Shown: piece after piece, positions 7,942 through 17,446 of the stretch | Layout of the letters: each line of letters begins with the position of its first letter | Position numbering within the stretch: the first letter of the stretch is position 1 | Source: DATKMK01 sp035541895 | Lineage (GTDB): Bacteria > Desulfobacterota > Binatia > HRBIN30 > JACQVA1 | Direction of reading: 5' to 3' | Assembly: GCA_035541895.1 (NCBI GenBank) | Contig: DATKMK010000049.1 | Span: 1-64,000 of the forward strand | Length of the DNA stretch: 64,000 nt | Notes under the pieces: generated by a model | Databases searched by the model: none | What the model was told of the DNA's origin: nothing | Seen by the model: only the letters and a program-made list of their open reading frames with translations | Made by a program: the position numbers and the translations under genes

Positions 7942-9057
7942 TCAACCGTACGAGGCGGATACGCGGGGCGCGTCGAGCAGGTCGAGAATGGATCGAACCG
8001 CAACATCGCGGCTCAGGTCGGGGCCGAGTCGAAATTCGTAGCACCGTGCGGTTGCCGTCAACCGGCGCAGTGCCTGTTCGCGGCGACCGATCAATCCCGA
8101 CGGTGTCAACGCTTCGAGCGCCGCGGCGAAGGCCCAGTAGCGCCGAACATCTTTGACGATTTGCGCGTGCGCACTGATGCGCTGATGCGCTTCGCCTGCG
8201 CTGAGGGGTAGCAACGCGGTTTGTGTGGATCGGTACGGCAGTATCACGATTGCAGCTTGGCCGCGCTCAGCCATCCGATCGAGGCAGTGATAGCCGTCGC
8301 GGCTGAACACGTATCCGCCGCGTACGGGTGTCAGCGTTGCCGTCGCATCGCCCAGCCAGCTTCGGCTCCAGCTGTCGAGCAGAATCGGCTCACGTACCGA
8401 CCAGAGGTCCGTGCCGCGGTGAAGGAGGAATGTTTCGGACAGCAGGCGCGCGCCAGCGTGCGTCAATGCCACCGCCAGGGTCGATTTGCCGACTCCGCTC
8501 GGGCCCGTCAACACAATGGCACCGCGATCGGTCACCACACCCGAAGCGTGAATCGGATGAGCGTTCAACCGCATCTCGCTCCACCAGAACGCCGGATAGT
8601 AGACCAGATAGTAGAGTAGGGTGGTAAAGCGGTTGGCGCGTCGAGTCGACACCCGTCGCCCGAGCAGGAGGTGCTTCGCGCGGTTGCGCAAAGCGTGCCG
8701 ACTGAGGTGAAAGTAATAGTCGCCGTGCACGCGGAGCCGCGCCCCGTCCCACTCGAGGCGAAGATGGAGGTCCCGACAATCATCAATCCGAAACCAGCAC
8801 ACGCGATTCGCACCGGCGTACAGGTCCCGGTCGAGTCGCTCCATTGTGCGCAAGTCGGGTTGGTGTTCGTAACGATCGAGTGGCGGCGCGGCTTCGTGCC
8901 ACGTCAGCGATGCCTCGATGTCCGGAATCGTGGCTTCGTCCGTGTGCGCTCCCAGCATCGGGAGGAGGTGACGCGCCGCATATGTCATCAGCGGTGCGAA
9001 CTCGCTTCGTAGAACGCCGCTCGCTCCGGCGATGCTGAAATTCAACATAGTGGTCAT
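7942..9057 (-). CDS. HPr kinase/phosphorylase-like P-loop protein, orphan
   Basis: 371 residues from ATG 9057. The C-terminal half has an HprK-like core: HASGVVTDRGAIVLTG (His 170) running into a P-loop GPSGVGKST at about 185-193, as in HPr serine kinases of the PEP-carboxykinase fold. The N-terminal ~150 residues are not recognised and lack the HprK N-domain. No HPr, PTS EIIA or peptide-modification gene lies beside it, so the substrate is unknown. Such short HprK-like proteins also occur in natural-product loci. An alternative start is the Met at 9048. It is transcribed divergently from the histidine kinase. Confidence 0.65.
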   Translation of the reverse strand: MTTMLNFSIAGASGVLRSEFAPLMTYAARHLLPMLGAHTDEATIPDIEASLTWHEAAPPLDRYEHQPDLRTMERLDRDLYAGANRVCWFRIDDCRDLHLRLEWDGARLRVHGDYYFHLSRHALRNRAKHLLLGRRVSTRRANRFTTLLYYLVYYPAFWWSEMRLNAHPIHASGVVTDRGAIVLTGPSGVGKSTLAVALTHAGARLLSETFLLHRGTDLWSVREPILLDSWSRSWLGDATATLTPVRGGYVFSRDGYHCLDRMAERGQAAIVILPYRSTQTALLPLSAGEAHQRISAHAQIVKDVRRYWAFAAALEALTPSGLIGRREQALRRLTATARCYEFRLGPDLSRDVAVRSILDLLDAPRVSASYG

Positions 9058-9498
9058 ACGCAGGGCCGAACCGGAGTCAGTGCGCCGACGCATCGCGCCC
9101 GCGCCGTCAACGGCGAGCCGATGTCAGCGGCCCGCCAACGTCGTGCGTACGGCGGACACGTGGCCGCGTCCGACCGCCGCGCGCTCGATCGTATCAACAC
9201 ACCTGCAGTCACCATCCGGTCGCGTGCTTCCCCAAATCTCCGCGCGCCGACGAAACCACATCACGCGCCGACGGCGCGAGGTAAACCATTTCCAACGGCG
9301 TTGCTGGAGCGTGCACCTCAGACACTAGCACTTGCACGACATTCGCGGCTATCCCCCCAACGATGGATTTTGTGGTGACGCTTTCGGGGGTCACGAGGTT
9401 GCGCCCGGGGCTGTAGCGCGCGACACCCGCCTTGGGAACGGGCGGAGTTGAAGATTCAGTCTCCGCGAACGTCAAACGTGACCGACCGGCCGACCCGA
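9058..9498. other. 441-bp divergent intergenic region
   Basis: This gap separates the HprK-like gene from the two-component kinase and should hold both promoters. I see no convincing sigma70 pair. There is a perfect CGCGCC-GAC-GGCGCG hairpin at 9264-9278 without a T-run. A 99-codon reverse reading (9209-9508) overlaps the kinase start and resembles no family, so I do not call it a gene. Confidence 0.4.
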
Positions 9499-10605
9499 AT
9501 GAGCACACCGCCTATTCCACCGATCGAGCGCGCCATCGCCCGCTGCCGCCTCATTCTTTCCGGCGCGGCGTTGATCGCGATCTACGTTGATCCGACACGG
9601 TCGATCTTGGTGCCGCAGCGCTGGCATCAGAACGGGCCGTTCGCCATCGACCCGTACACGCTGGCGGTGATGATCGCGCACTTCGGTTACAGCGTGGCGG
9701 CGTACGACGCGCTGGTGCGACGCCGCATGCCGGCAGAACGGCTGGCGGGATGGAGCACCTGGGCGGACGTCTCGTTTGGGACGGTGATCGCGTTTTTTAC
9801 CGAAGGGATTAGCAGCCCGTTCGATGCGTTCTTTGCGTTTGCGGTGGTGCAAACCGGTTTGCGCTCGGGCTTGCGTCGAACGCTGCTTGTCACCGCCGTG
9901 AGCGTTGGTCTCTACTTGAGCTTGATCATCGTGTCGAATCCGGAAGACGCGAACTTCTATATGATGCGCGCGGTCTACCTGGCGATCACCGGGTATCTCG
10001 TCGGCTACCTCGGGCAACAGCGGTTGCGTCTCGACTCGGAAATTCATGCGTTGGCCGCGGCCGACCAGCGCAATCGGATCGCCCGCGACTTGCACGACGG
10101 CTGGGCGCAGGCGCTGGCGGGGATCAACTTGCGCATCGCCAGTTGCCGCGAGTTGCTGCAGCGTGGGCGGGCGTCAGACGCGCTCGCTGGCTTGAGCGAA
10201 TTGCAGGCGAGCGTCCATCACGAGTTCGACGAGCTGCGCACCTATATGCGCTCGTTGGCTGGTCTGCCGCCCACCGAAAACAACCCACATGCCCAATGGC
10301 CCACGCGATTTTGTGTTGCGGTCGACGTCTCCGGTTCGGGCCTGTTTGTGGATCACGTCCTCCAAATCCTACGCGAGGGGATCAGTAACGTCTTGCGCCA
10401 TGCGGGGGCGCGTTCCGCAACGCTGCGGGTCGACGCGCGCGATGGCGACGTGAGCGTGACGATCGACGATGACGGCGTCGGCTTCAAAGGCGAAGAGCAG
10501 CAGCCGTGGTCGATTGCCTCGCGGGTGCGCGAGCTCGGGGGCGAGTTGCGCATCCGGAACGGCGGCGCGGGCGCGCACTTGGCCATGAGATTGCCCCATG
10601 GATGA
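9499..10605 (+). CDS. NarL-type sensor histidine kinase
   Basis: 368 residues from ATG 9499; an earlier in-frame TTG at 9448 is possible. The N-terminal ~175 residues form several membrane helices with no recognised extracellular sensor. The HisKA_3 dimerisation box is RNRIARDLHDGWAQALAGI with the phospho-acceptor His at 199. The ATPase domain follows, with N-box REGISNVLRHA and G1 DDDGVGF. The gene overlaps the response regulator by 8 bp. Directly downstream are two metal-efflux systems, so metal or envelope stress is a reasonable stimulus, by context only. Confidence 0.88.
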   Translation: MSTPPIPPIERAIARCRLILSGAALIAIYVDPTRSILVPQRWHQNGPFAIDPYTLAVMIAHFGYSVAAYDALVRRRMPAERLAGWSTWADVSFGTVIAFFTEGISSPFDAFFAFAVVQTGLRSGLRRTLLVTAVSVGLYLSLIIVSNPEDANFYMMRAVYLAITGYLVGYLGQQRLRLDSEIHALAAADQRNRIARDLHDGWAQALAGINLRIASCRELLQRGRASDALAGLSELQASVHHEFDELRTYMRSLAGLPPTENNPHAQWPTRFCVAVDVSGSGLFVDHVLQILREGISNVLRHAGARSATLRVDARDGDVSVTIDDDGVGFKGEEQQPWSIASRVRELGGELRIRNGGAGAHLAMRLPHG

Positions 10606-11245
10606 TCCCTCTTTGCGGCGGATTCGCATCGCGATCGCCGACGACCACGCGTTGTTTCGACAGGGGCTCAAGTCGCTCCTCGCGTTGCGCGAGGGTCTCG
10701 AGGTCGTCGCCGAATGTGCGCGCGCGGACGAAATCCGCAGCATGCTCGACCACACCCCGTGCGACGTCCTGCTGCTCGATCTCCAGATGGATCGCAATTT
10801 ACTCGTCGATGTCCAGGCCCTCGCGGAGCGGGTTCCCGTCGTGCTCGTCACGGCAAGCGAAGTTCCGGACGAGGCGGTTGCGGCGATCCGGGCGGGCGCT
10901 CGGGGTGTGGTGTTCAAGCGGTTCGCGGTCGAAACGCTGGTCGATGCCGTGGGAGCGGTGATGGATGGACATGTCTGGATGCCGCCCAGTTTGCAAGCGC
11001 ATGTCGCGACGAGTCTGCGGACACCGGCCGAGGCCGGGCTCACGGCGCGCGAGCGCGAAATCGCGCGGTGGGTCGCCCTCGGACTCCGCAACGCCGAGGT
11101 CGCGCGCAAACTGTTCATCGGCGAGCAGACGGTGAAGACGCACCTCAACAACATCTTCTTGAAGGTCGGCGTGCGCGACCGCGTTGAGCTGACACTCTAC
11201 GCGGTGCGGACCGGCCTCATCGGTGTGCATGAATATCCGTCGTAA
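10598..11245 (+). CDS. NarL/FixJ-family response regulator
   Basis: 215 residues. The receiver has the acidic pair D15-D16, phospho-acceptor D61 in LLLDLQMDRN and a conserved Lys in GVVFKRF. The LuxR-type HTH is at the C-terminus (LTAREREIARWVALGLRNAEVARKLFIGEQTVKTHLNNIF). Its ATG lies inside the kinase gene, so the pair is coupled. The likely targets are the adjacent RND operons, given that no other metal regulator is visible nearby. Confidence 0.92.
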   Translation: MDDPSLRRIRIAIADDHALFRQGLKSLLALREGLEVVAECARADEIRSMLDHTPCDVLLLDLQMDRNLLVDVQALAERVPVVLVTASEVPDEAVAAIRAGARGVVFKRFAVETLVDAVGAVMDGHVWMPPSLQAHVATSLRTPAEAGLTAREREIARWVALGLRNAEVARKLFIGEQTVKTHLNNIFLKVGVRDRVELTLYAVRTGLIGVHEYPS

Positions 11246-11759
11246 TCACGCGCGCAGTCTCGACGGCACCGCTGCGTGGCGCATGGAAGCCTTTCCAGCG
11301 CTCAGCGTTGCATTGCCCGTTGGCGCACCTTCGTTGCCCGATTGGCCGACGTGGTCCGCACGGTCTCGTGTCAGCCCGCGCAAAGCGAACGTGGTCGCGA
11401 CGCATGGTGTCGCGCACCTGCGTCTCGTGGTCGTCTCCTGCGCGGTCGTGGCGATCGCGGCCATGCCGGTGTGGGCGAAGTCGAGCCGGATCGGCGCGCT
11501 GACGGCACGGATCAAGACTGTTCAGCACGCGGGGCATCCGATCGAAGGCAAGGTGCTGGCGGTGCGGCGCGGCAGTCGGGAGCTGACGATCGCGACGGGG
11601 AGAGGGGTGGTGCAGCGCGCCGTCGTCGCGCGTGGTGCCGATGGGGGGGCAGCGGGCCGAAGCGGACTCGATGCGGTGCGTGTCGGCGCGAATATCCACG
11701 CGCGCGCCGAGGTGGGTCGCAACGGCACGCTGGTCGTCCGCTCGCTGAGGGTTCGCTGA
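11229..11759 (+). CDS. Putative exported small protein, possibly metal-chaperone-like
   Basis: Up to 176 residues from ATG 11229, overlapping the response-regulator end. A hydrophobic segment LRLVVVSCAVVAIAAMPVWA lies about 60 residues in, so the true start may be further down (for example GTG near 11392), giving a normal signal peptide. The remaining ~90 residues contain IEGKVLAVRRGSRELTIATG and VRVGANIHARAEVGRNGTL, which look like a small OB-type beta domain, loosely like CusF-like periplasmic proteins. No Met/His metal site is evident. It sits just before the first efflux operon. Family assignment is weak. Confidence 0.45.
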   Translation: MNIRRNHARSLDGTAAWRMEAFPALSVALPVGAPSLPDWPTWSARSRVSPRKANVVATHGVAHLRLVVVSCAVVAIAAMPVWAKSSRIGALTARIKTVQHAGHPIEGKVLAVRRGSRELTIATGRGVVQRAVVARGADGGAAGRSGLDAVRVGANIHARAEVGRNGTLVVRSLRVR

Positions 11760-11781
11760 TCTCCACTCCACCGGTCGTCGG

Positions 11782-13131
11782 ATGTCGCGTGCGGGTGGGG
11801 CAATGAACGGGATGGTGTCGAACGGGCGAAGAGGCGACCACGTCGCGCAGTGTGAGCGCGGTCGTCGTATCCCGCCGGTGTTTGGCGCCCTGTGGTTCAT
11901 CGCTGCCCTCATGGGTGGTCCCGTGCTCGCATCCGAGTCGCCGTTGACCGTCGACGAGGCGGTGCAGATGGCGGTCAGCGCGAATCCGCAGGTGCGCAGC
12001 AGTCGCGCGCGCTGGGACTCCGCCGTTCATTCCATCAAGCCGAACTACGCGCCGGCGGATCCGAGCGTCAGCGTGTTCAACCTCGATAGTCCGACGAATG
12101 GATTTACGAACGCGGCGTCCCAGTCGTTTCAACTGAACCAGCCGCTGCAATTCCCGGGAAAGGGATATTTGCAAGGCGAGAACGCGCGGCGCGTCGCCGA
12201 TATCGCACGACTCGCCTATGAGGCGACCGTGCGCGACGTGCGCGCGCAGGCAGAATCCGCCTTCTACCAGATTCAGCTCGATCAGGCGTTGAACCAAGTC
12301 GCGACCGAGAACCGCGAGCATTTGCGCCGCGTCCTCCACGTCGCCGAAGTCGCCTACGCCGCCAACCGCGTGACACAGGCCGACTTCGTCAGCGCGGAGT
12401 TCGAGCTGGCGGCGGCGGAGCAACAACAGCGACAATTGCAGGTGGCCGAAGCGAATGATCGGACTACGCTCAACCAGATCCTCGCGCGGCCGATCGCGGA
12501 GCGCGTAGAACTCGATAGCCACATCGAGTTGCACCCGCTGAGTGCACGGCTCGACGACCTGGTGAATCAGGCGGGGCGGGTGCGACAGGAAATTCTGCAG
12601 GCGGCGCTGTCGGCGCAAAACGCCGAGAGCGCGCTGATGCTGGCGAAGCTCGAATACGCTCCCGACTTCAGCGTGGGCTACATCTTCGACCGCTTTCTTC
12701 AACCCTCGGCCCCGCCGGTGGCGGGTCAAACCGAAACCCACGGGGTGTCCTTGTCGTTCACCGTGCCGCTGTTCTTCTGGCTCAAGCAGCGCGAAGACGT
12801 AACCCGTGCCTCATCCGATCTGGAAGCTGCACGCGCCGACGTCAGCACCGTTCAAGCGCAGACCGCGGCGCTCGTGACTACCCTGTTTCGGCAGGCCCAC
12901 CTTACCTACGAAACCGCACAACTCTACCGCGACTCGTTGACGCCGCTGGCGCAGCAGGGTTTTGAGGTTGCGCTGGTCGCCTACGAAGGCGGCAAGGTCG
13001 ACTTCGTGACGCTGGCCACGGCGCTGCGGCAGCGCAACGACGCGCGCGTCGCCTACCTCCAAGCGGCGAATCAGTTTCTCGCACAACGCGTTGCGCTCGA
13101 ACAGGCCGTCGGCCAGCCCCTCAAGGGTTGA
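11782..13131 (+). CDS. TolC-family outer-membrane efflux protein (CzcC-like), system 1
   Basis: 449 residues with a hydrophobic signal (FGALWFIAALMGGPVLA) after a short basic leader; Met 8 (11803) is an alternative start. Two outer-membrane-efflux repeats are seen, beginning LTVDEAVQMAVSANPQVRSSRARWD and, after the midpoint, the long helices around FVTLATALRQRNDARVAYLQAANQFLAQRVALEQAVG. It starts the C-B-A order of the first RND system, with the adaptor 15 bp downstream. Confidence 0.9.
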   Translation: MSRAGGAMNGMVSNGRRGDHVAQCERGRRIPPVFGALWFIAALMGGPVLASESPLTVDEAVQMAVSANPQVRSSRARWDSAVHSIKPNYAPADPSVSVFNLDSPTNGFTNAASQSFQLNQPLQFPGKGYLQGENARRVADIARLAYEATVRDVRAQAESAFYQIQLDQALNQVATENREHLRRVLHVAEVAYAANRVTQADFVSAEFELAAAEQQQRQLQVAEANDRTTLNQILARPIAERVELDSHIELHPLSARLDDLVNQAGRVRQEILQAALSAQNAESALMLAKLEYAPDFSVGYIFDRFLQPSAPPVAGQTETHGVSLSFTVPLFFWLKQREDVTRASSDLEAARADVSTVQAQTAALVTTLFRQAHLTYETAQLYRDSLTPLAQQGFEVALVAYEGGKVDFVTLATALRQRNDARVAYLQAANQFLAQRVALEQAVGQPLKG

Positions 13132-13146
13132 AGGCTACAGGGGACA

Positions 13147-14256
13147 ATGACGGTTCGACGATTGTGCCTCGTGGCGATTGCGTGTGCGGCGGCGGCTTGC
13201 GACGCCGGATCCGGAGCGCGCACGTCGGACTTGCCGGTGGTAGGACCGTCGCTTGGACGCCTCGCTGATGGCACCGAAGCGTTGGTCTTGGCGTCGGCGG
13301 ACGTGCCCGGAGCCGTCGTCTTTCCGGTACGATCGGTCGAACTGCCGCGCACCCTCGAAACCACCGGCGAAGTGACCTTCGACGACCGCCGCGTGGCGAC
13401 GATCATCTCGCGCGTCACCGGGCGTGTCGAGGACGTGCGCACCTCGCAATGGGACACCGTGAAGCTCGGCGATCCCATCATTTCTTTGTACAGCCCCGAC
13501 TACATGACTGCAGAGGCCGAGTATCTGCAGGCGCAGGTCACCTCGTCGATCAGCGGCAGCCCGGCGCTGGCGGGCGAGAGTGGATTGGCGGATGCGTTGG
13601 TGAGTGCGGCGCGGCGCAAGCTGGAGCTGCTGGGGTTGGAACCGTCGGACATCGCGAGTCTGAAAACGCCGAGCGCCACGCAGGTCGTGCGCGCACCGAT
13701 CAGCGGCACGGTGGTCGAAAAACAGGTGGTGCGCGGTTCACAGGTGAATCCCGGCGACGTGCTGTTCACTCTCGGCACGATCGACGACGTGTGGATCACG
13801 GGGGACATCTACGAGGACGATGTGTCGCGGGTACGCGTCGGCCAGCCGCTCGAAGCGGTACCCCTGGCGTTTCCGGATCAGGTCTTCAGGGGGACCGTCG
13901 AACGGGTTAGTCCGAATGTTGATCCCAACACGCATGCGCTCCAGATCCGCTGTCAGGTGCGCAATCCGAGGCTGACGCTCAAGCCGCAGATGCTGGTGCG
14001 CGTGCGCATCGTGACCGATGCGGGCGCGGCGTTGATCGTGCCGCAAGATGCCCTGGTCTTCGAGACCGACGGTTACTACGCGTTCGTGCAACACGATGCC
14101 TCGCACGTCACGCGACGCCGCGTCTCGATCGCGTCATGGAACGAAGCCGGGTTCGCCCGCGTCGCAAGCGGCTTGCGTGCCGGCGAATCGATCGTTCGCG
14201 GGGAGGCGCTCCAAATCAACGCGCTCTGGCATCAGGCCCACGGCGAGAGTTCGTAG
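13147..14256 (+). CDS. RND periplasmic adaptor (CzcB/CusB-like lipoprotein), system 1
   Basis: 369 residues. The signal MTVRRLCLVAIACAAAAC carries a lipobox with Cys 18, so it is likely a lipoprotein. Adaptor landmarks are the first lipoyl half (VATIISRVTGRVEDVRTSQWDTV), a short hairpin (DYMTAEAEYLQAQV), the second lipoyl half (VVRAPISGTVVEKQVVRGSQVNPG) and the beta-barrel domain (VWITGDIYEDDVSRVRVGQPL). AGGGGAC precedes the ATG. It links the TolC-like channel to the pump encoded 13 bp downstream. Confidence 0.9.
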   Translation: MTVRRLCLVAIACAAAACDAGSGARTSDLPVVGPSLGRLADGTEALVLASADVPGAVVFPVRSVELPRTLETTGEVTFDDRRVATIISRVTGRVEDVRTSQWDTVKLGDPIISLYSPDYMTAEAEYLQAQVTSSISGSPALAGESGLADALVSAARRKLELLGLEPSDIASLKTPSATQVVRAPISGTVVEKQVVRGSQVNPGDVLFTLGTIDDVWITGDIYEDDVSRVRVGQPLEAVPLAFPDQVFRGTVERVSPNVDPNTHALQIRCQVRNPRLTLKPQMLVRVRIVTDAGAALIVPQDALVFETDGYYAFVQHDASHVTRRRVSIASWNEAGFARVASGLRAGESIVRGEALQINALWHQAHGESS

Positions 14257-14269
14257 CCGGACGCGAACG

Positions 14270-17200
14270 ATGCTGAGCGCGCTCGTGCGCATTGCCCTGG
14301 GCCAACGCGTGGTGGTCCTGGGCGTAGCGTTCCTCCTCGGACTCGCAGGGCTTTACGCGTTTCACGAACTCGATATCGAAGCATATCCCGATCCGGTGCA
14401 GCCGCTCGTGGTCGTGCTGGCGCAGGCTCCCGGCCTCAGCGCGGAAGAGGTTGAGAGACTGGTGACCGTCCCGATCGAAATCGGCTTGGCCGGAATGCGC
14501 AACTTGGAGTCCGTCCGATCCGCCTCGCTGTTCGGTTTGTCGAGTACGCGCTGCTACTTTTCGTGGGACAGCGACTATTACCAGGATCGCGCGGAAGTCA
14601 TCAGTCGCTTGGGATTCATCAGCGTGCCGAACGGGATCACGCCGGTGATCTCGCCGGACAATCCGATCGGGCAGATTTATCGATATACCATCGACGGACC
14701 CGAACACGACCTGATCAAGGCGAAGGAGGTCCAGGACTGGGTGCTCGAAAAGCAACTGAAGACGGTTCCCGGCGTGATTGACGTCACCGGCTTCGGCGGG
14801 TTGACCAAGGAGTACCATGTCGAGGTCGACCCCGAGAAACTCAACCACTATCAAGTCCCGCTGTCGACGCTGACGGCCGCCATTGCCAACGGCAACATCA
14901 ATGTCGGCGGCAACACGCTGCGAGTCGGCGAGCAAGCGTTCAACGTCCGCGGCATCGGCTTCATTCAGTCGCTCGACGACATCCGCAATATCGTTCTCTC
15001 CAGCAACAACTCGACGCCGATACGAGTCGGGGACGTGGGCGCCGTCGACATCGGTTTCGCGCCGCGACTCGGTATCGTCGGGATGAACGATCGCGATGAA
15101 GTCGTGACCGGCATCGTCTTGATGCGCAAGTTCGGCGACACCTTGAAAACGCTAGAGGGGGTACGCGCCAAAGTCGAACAGCTTAACACGTCGGGAATCC
15201 TGCCGACCGGCTACCACATCGCGCCGTACTACGATCGCACGCAACTGGTGGAGAAGACGCTCCACACCGTGATGGAAAACCTCGGCGTCGGAATCGCCTT
15301 GGTGTGTGCGGTGCTGTTGTTCTTCCTCGGCAACCTGCGCACCGCGCTGATCACGGCGGCAAATATTCCGCTCGCGCTGTGCGGCGCGTTCGTGTTGATG
15401 CGCTGGTCCGGCATTCCCGCAAATCTGATTTCGCTGGGCGCCGTCGACTTCGGCATCATCATCGACTCCACCGTCATCGTGATGGAGAACGTCTTTCGCC
15501 ATCTGACAACCGATGAGACGCGGCACGAATCGGTGACGCACAATATCTTGCGCGCGGCGCAAGAAGTCGGCGGCCCAATCTTCTTTTCAACCGTCATCTT
15601 CTTGATCGCGTTTCTACCGCTGTTCACCATGCGTGGCGTTGAGGGCGCCATCTTCTCGCCGATGTCGCACACGTACGCCTTTGCGCTCGGCGCCGCGATC
15701 GTCTTGGCGGTGACGTTGTCGCCGGTGCTCAGCTCGTTTCTGCTCCGTAAGCCAATGACGGAGCGCTCGAATCCGCTGTGGGACATTGTCCGCGCGTTCT
15801 ACCATCGGCTGTTTGTGCGCGTGTTGGAGTGGCCCAAGCTGACGTTGGCGATCTTGGTGATCGTGATCTCCGGAGTGCTGGCACTGTTTCCACGGCTCGG
15901 TGGCGAGTTTCTCCCCAAGCTCGAAGAAGGCAACTTGTGGGTGCGGGCCACCATGCCGCTCAGCTTGTCACTCGAACACGGTGCCGAGCTGGCCGCGCGC
16001 GTGCGACGCGTCTTCCGATCATTTCCCGAGGTGAAGACCGTGGTCTCTCAGCTCGGCCGCCCCGACGATGGCACCGACGCCACCGGCTTTTTCAACCTCG
16101 AGCTGGCGGTCGATCTCAAGCCCGACCGCGAGTGGCCGGCGGGTATGACCAAGCCGGCGCTCGTCAAGGCGATCGATGCGGCGGTCACCCGTGACTTCCC
16201 TGGCGTTAGCTTCAGCTACTCGCAAAATGTCGAGGACAACATCAACGAGGCGATCTCGGGAGTGAAGGGTGACAACTCGGTCAAGGTGTTCGGACCGAAC
16301 CTGGTTACTGATGAAGGCATCGCCAATCAGATCTTGGCGACACTGAACCAGGTGCCCGGCATCGTGCAGACGGCGGTGTATCGCTCGCTCGGCCAGCCGA
16401 ATCTGCTGATCACGCCCGACCGCACCGCTTGCGCGCGCTACGGACTCAACGTCGGCGATGTCGCGGCCGTGGTGCAAGCGGCGATCGGCGGCCAGGCGGT
16501 CACACAGGTATTGGAGGGTGATCGGCGCTTCGACTTGGTGGTGCGATGGCTTCCGCAATATCGCCAGAGTCTCGATGCCATCCGAACCATTCGAGTCGCG
16601 GTGCCCGGCGGCGGATTCGTGCCCCTCGCGCAGGTCGCCGATATTCGCTCGACCGAAGGCGCGTCGTTCGTCTACCGCGAGAGCCTCGAACGCTACGTCC
16701 CGCTGCGATTCAGCGTGCGCGGGCGCGACCTCGCCAGCGGGGTTGAGGAGGCGAAGGGACGCATCGCGCAGGAGATCAAGCTCCCCGAGGGCGTGCATCT
16801 CGAATGGGCGGGGGAGTACGGAGAACTGCAGGAAGCCAATCACCGTCTGATGATCGTAGTCCCGCTCGCCCTGTTGCTGATCGTGGGCGTACTTTACGCG
16901 GCGACCAACTCGCTGATCGACACGGCGGTCATCATGGCGCAACTGCCGGTCGCCTGTCTGGGCGGCATCCTCGGGTTGATCCTCACGCACACGCCGTTCA
17001 GCATCTCCGCCGCCGTCGGCTTCATTTCGATCTTCGGCATCGCGGTGATGGACGGCATCCTGCTCAACTCCTACATTCGTCAGCTTTGGAACGAAGGCCA
17101 TGCGTTCAAAGAGTCGATCATCATGGGCTCCGACCGCCGGCTGCGTGCGACGATGATGACCGATTTGGTGGACGCACTCGGCTTGTTGCCGGCCGCGATT

Positions 17201-17353
17201 TCGACGCGGATCGGGGCACAAACCCAGCGCCCGCTTGCCATCGTCGTGATCGGCGGCGCGCTCGCCATCTTGTTGCTGACGCGCGTGCTGCAACCGACGT
17301 TGATCTACCTCTGTCACCGTCAGCTCCGGAGGGCGGAGACGGCGGCGCCCTGA
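14270..17353 (+). CDS. Heavy-metal RND efflux pump (CzcA/CusA family), system 1
   Basis: 1027 residues, standard for HME-RND pumps; start ATG 14270 gives MLSALVRIALGQRVVVLGVAF, the first transmembrane helix. TM4 carries DFGIIIDSTVIVMEN with Asp at about residue 393, the proton-relay motif. Czc-type pumps usually have DFG-x3-DGA-x3-VEN; here it is DST and MEN, so substrate preference may differ. I see no Met cluster of the CusA copper type. A longer reading from 14048 is rejected because it crosses the adaptor gene in another frame. Confidence 0.93.
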   Translation: MLSALVRIALGQRVVVLGVAFLLGLAGLYAFHELDIEAYPDPVQPLVVVLAQAPGLSAEEVERLVTVPIEIGLAGMRNLESVRSASLFGLSSTRCYFSWDSDYYQDRAEVISRLGFISVPNGITPVISPDNPIGQIYRYTIDGPEHDLIKAKEVQDWVLEKQLKTVPGVIDVTGFGGLTKEYHVEVDPEKLNHYQVPLSTLTAAIANGNINVGGNTLRVGEQAFNVRGIGFIQSLDDIRNIVLSSNNSTPIRVGDVGAVDIGFAPRLGIVGMNDRDEVVTGIVLMRKFGDTLKTLEGVRAKVEQLNTSGILPTGYHIAPYYDRTQLVEKTLHTVMENLGVGIALVCAVLLFFLGNLRTALITAANIPLALCGAFVLMRWSGIPANLISLGAVDFGIIIDSTVIVMENVFRHLTTDETRHESVTHNILRAAQEVGGPIFFSTVIFLIAFLPLFTMRGVEGAIFSPMSHTYAFALGAAIVLAVTLSPVLSSFLLRKPMTERSNPLWDIVRAFYHRLFVRVLEWPKLTLAILVIVISGVLALFPRLGGEFLPKLEEGNLWVRATMPLSLSLEHGAELAARVRRVFRSFPEVKTVVSQLGRPDDGTDATGFFNLELAVDLKPDREWPAGMTKPALVKAIDAAVTRDFPGVSFSYSQNVEDNINEAISGVKGDNSVKVFGPNLVTDEGIANQILATLNQVPGIVQTAVYRSLGQPNLLITPDRTACARYGLNVGDVAAVVQAAIGGQAVTQVLEGDRRFDLVVRWLPQYRQSLDAIRTIRVAVPGGGFVPLAQVADIRSTEGASFVYRESLERYVPLRFSVRGRDLASGVEEAKGRIAQEIKLPEGVHLEWAGEYGELQEANHRLMIVVPLALLLIVGVLYAATNSLIDTAVIMAQLPVACLGGILGLILTHTPFSISAAVGFISIFGIAVMDGILLNSYIRQLWNEGHAFKESIIMGSDRRLRATMMTDLVDALGLLPAAISTRIGAQTQRPLAIVVIGGALAILLLTRVLQPTLIYLCHRQLRRAETAAP

Positions 17354-17446
17354 CAGGTGCCGCGCTCATTCACAAGTCAGGCGAGACGTGGTGACAACAG
17401 CAGTTGACTTCCCTCCGAGCGGCGGGCATTCGAAGAGGGTTCACTG

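Noticed and set aside
9209..9508. A 99-codon reverse reading in the divergent gap
   Set aside because: No ribosome site, no recognisable family, and it overlaps the start of the histidine kinase.
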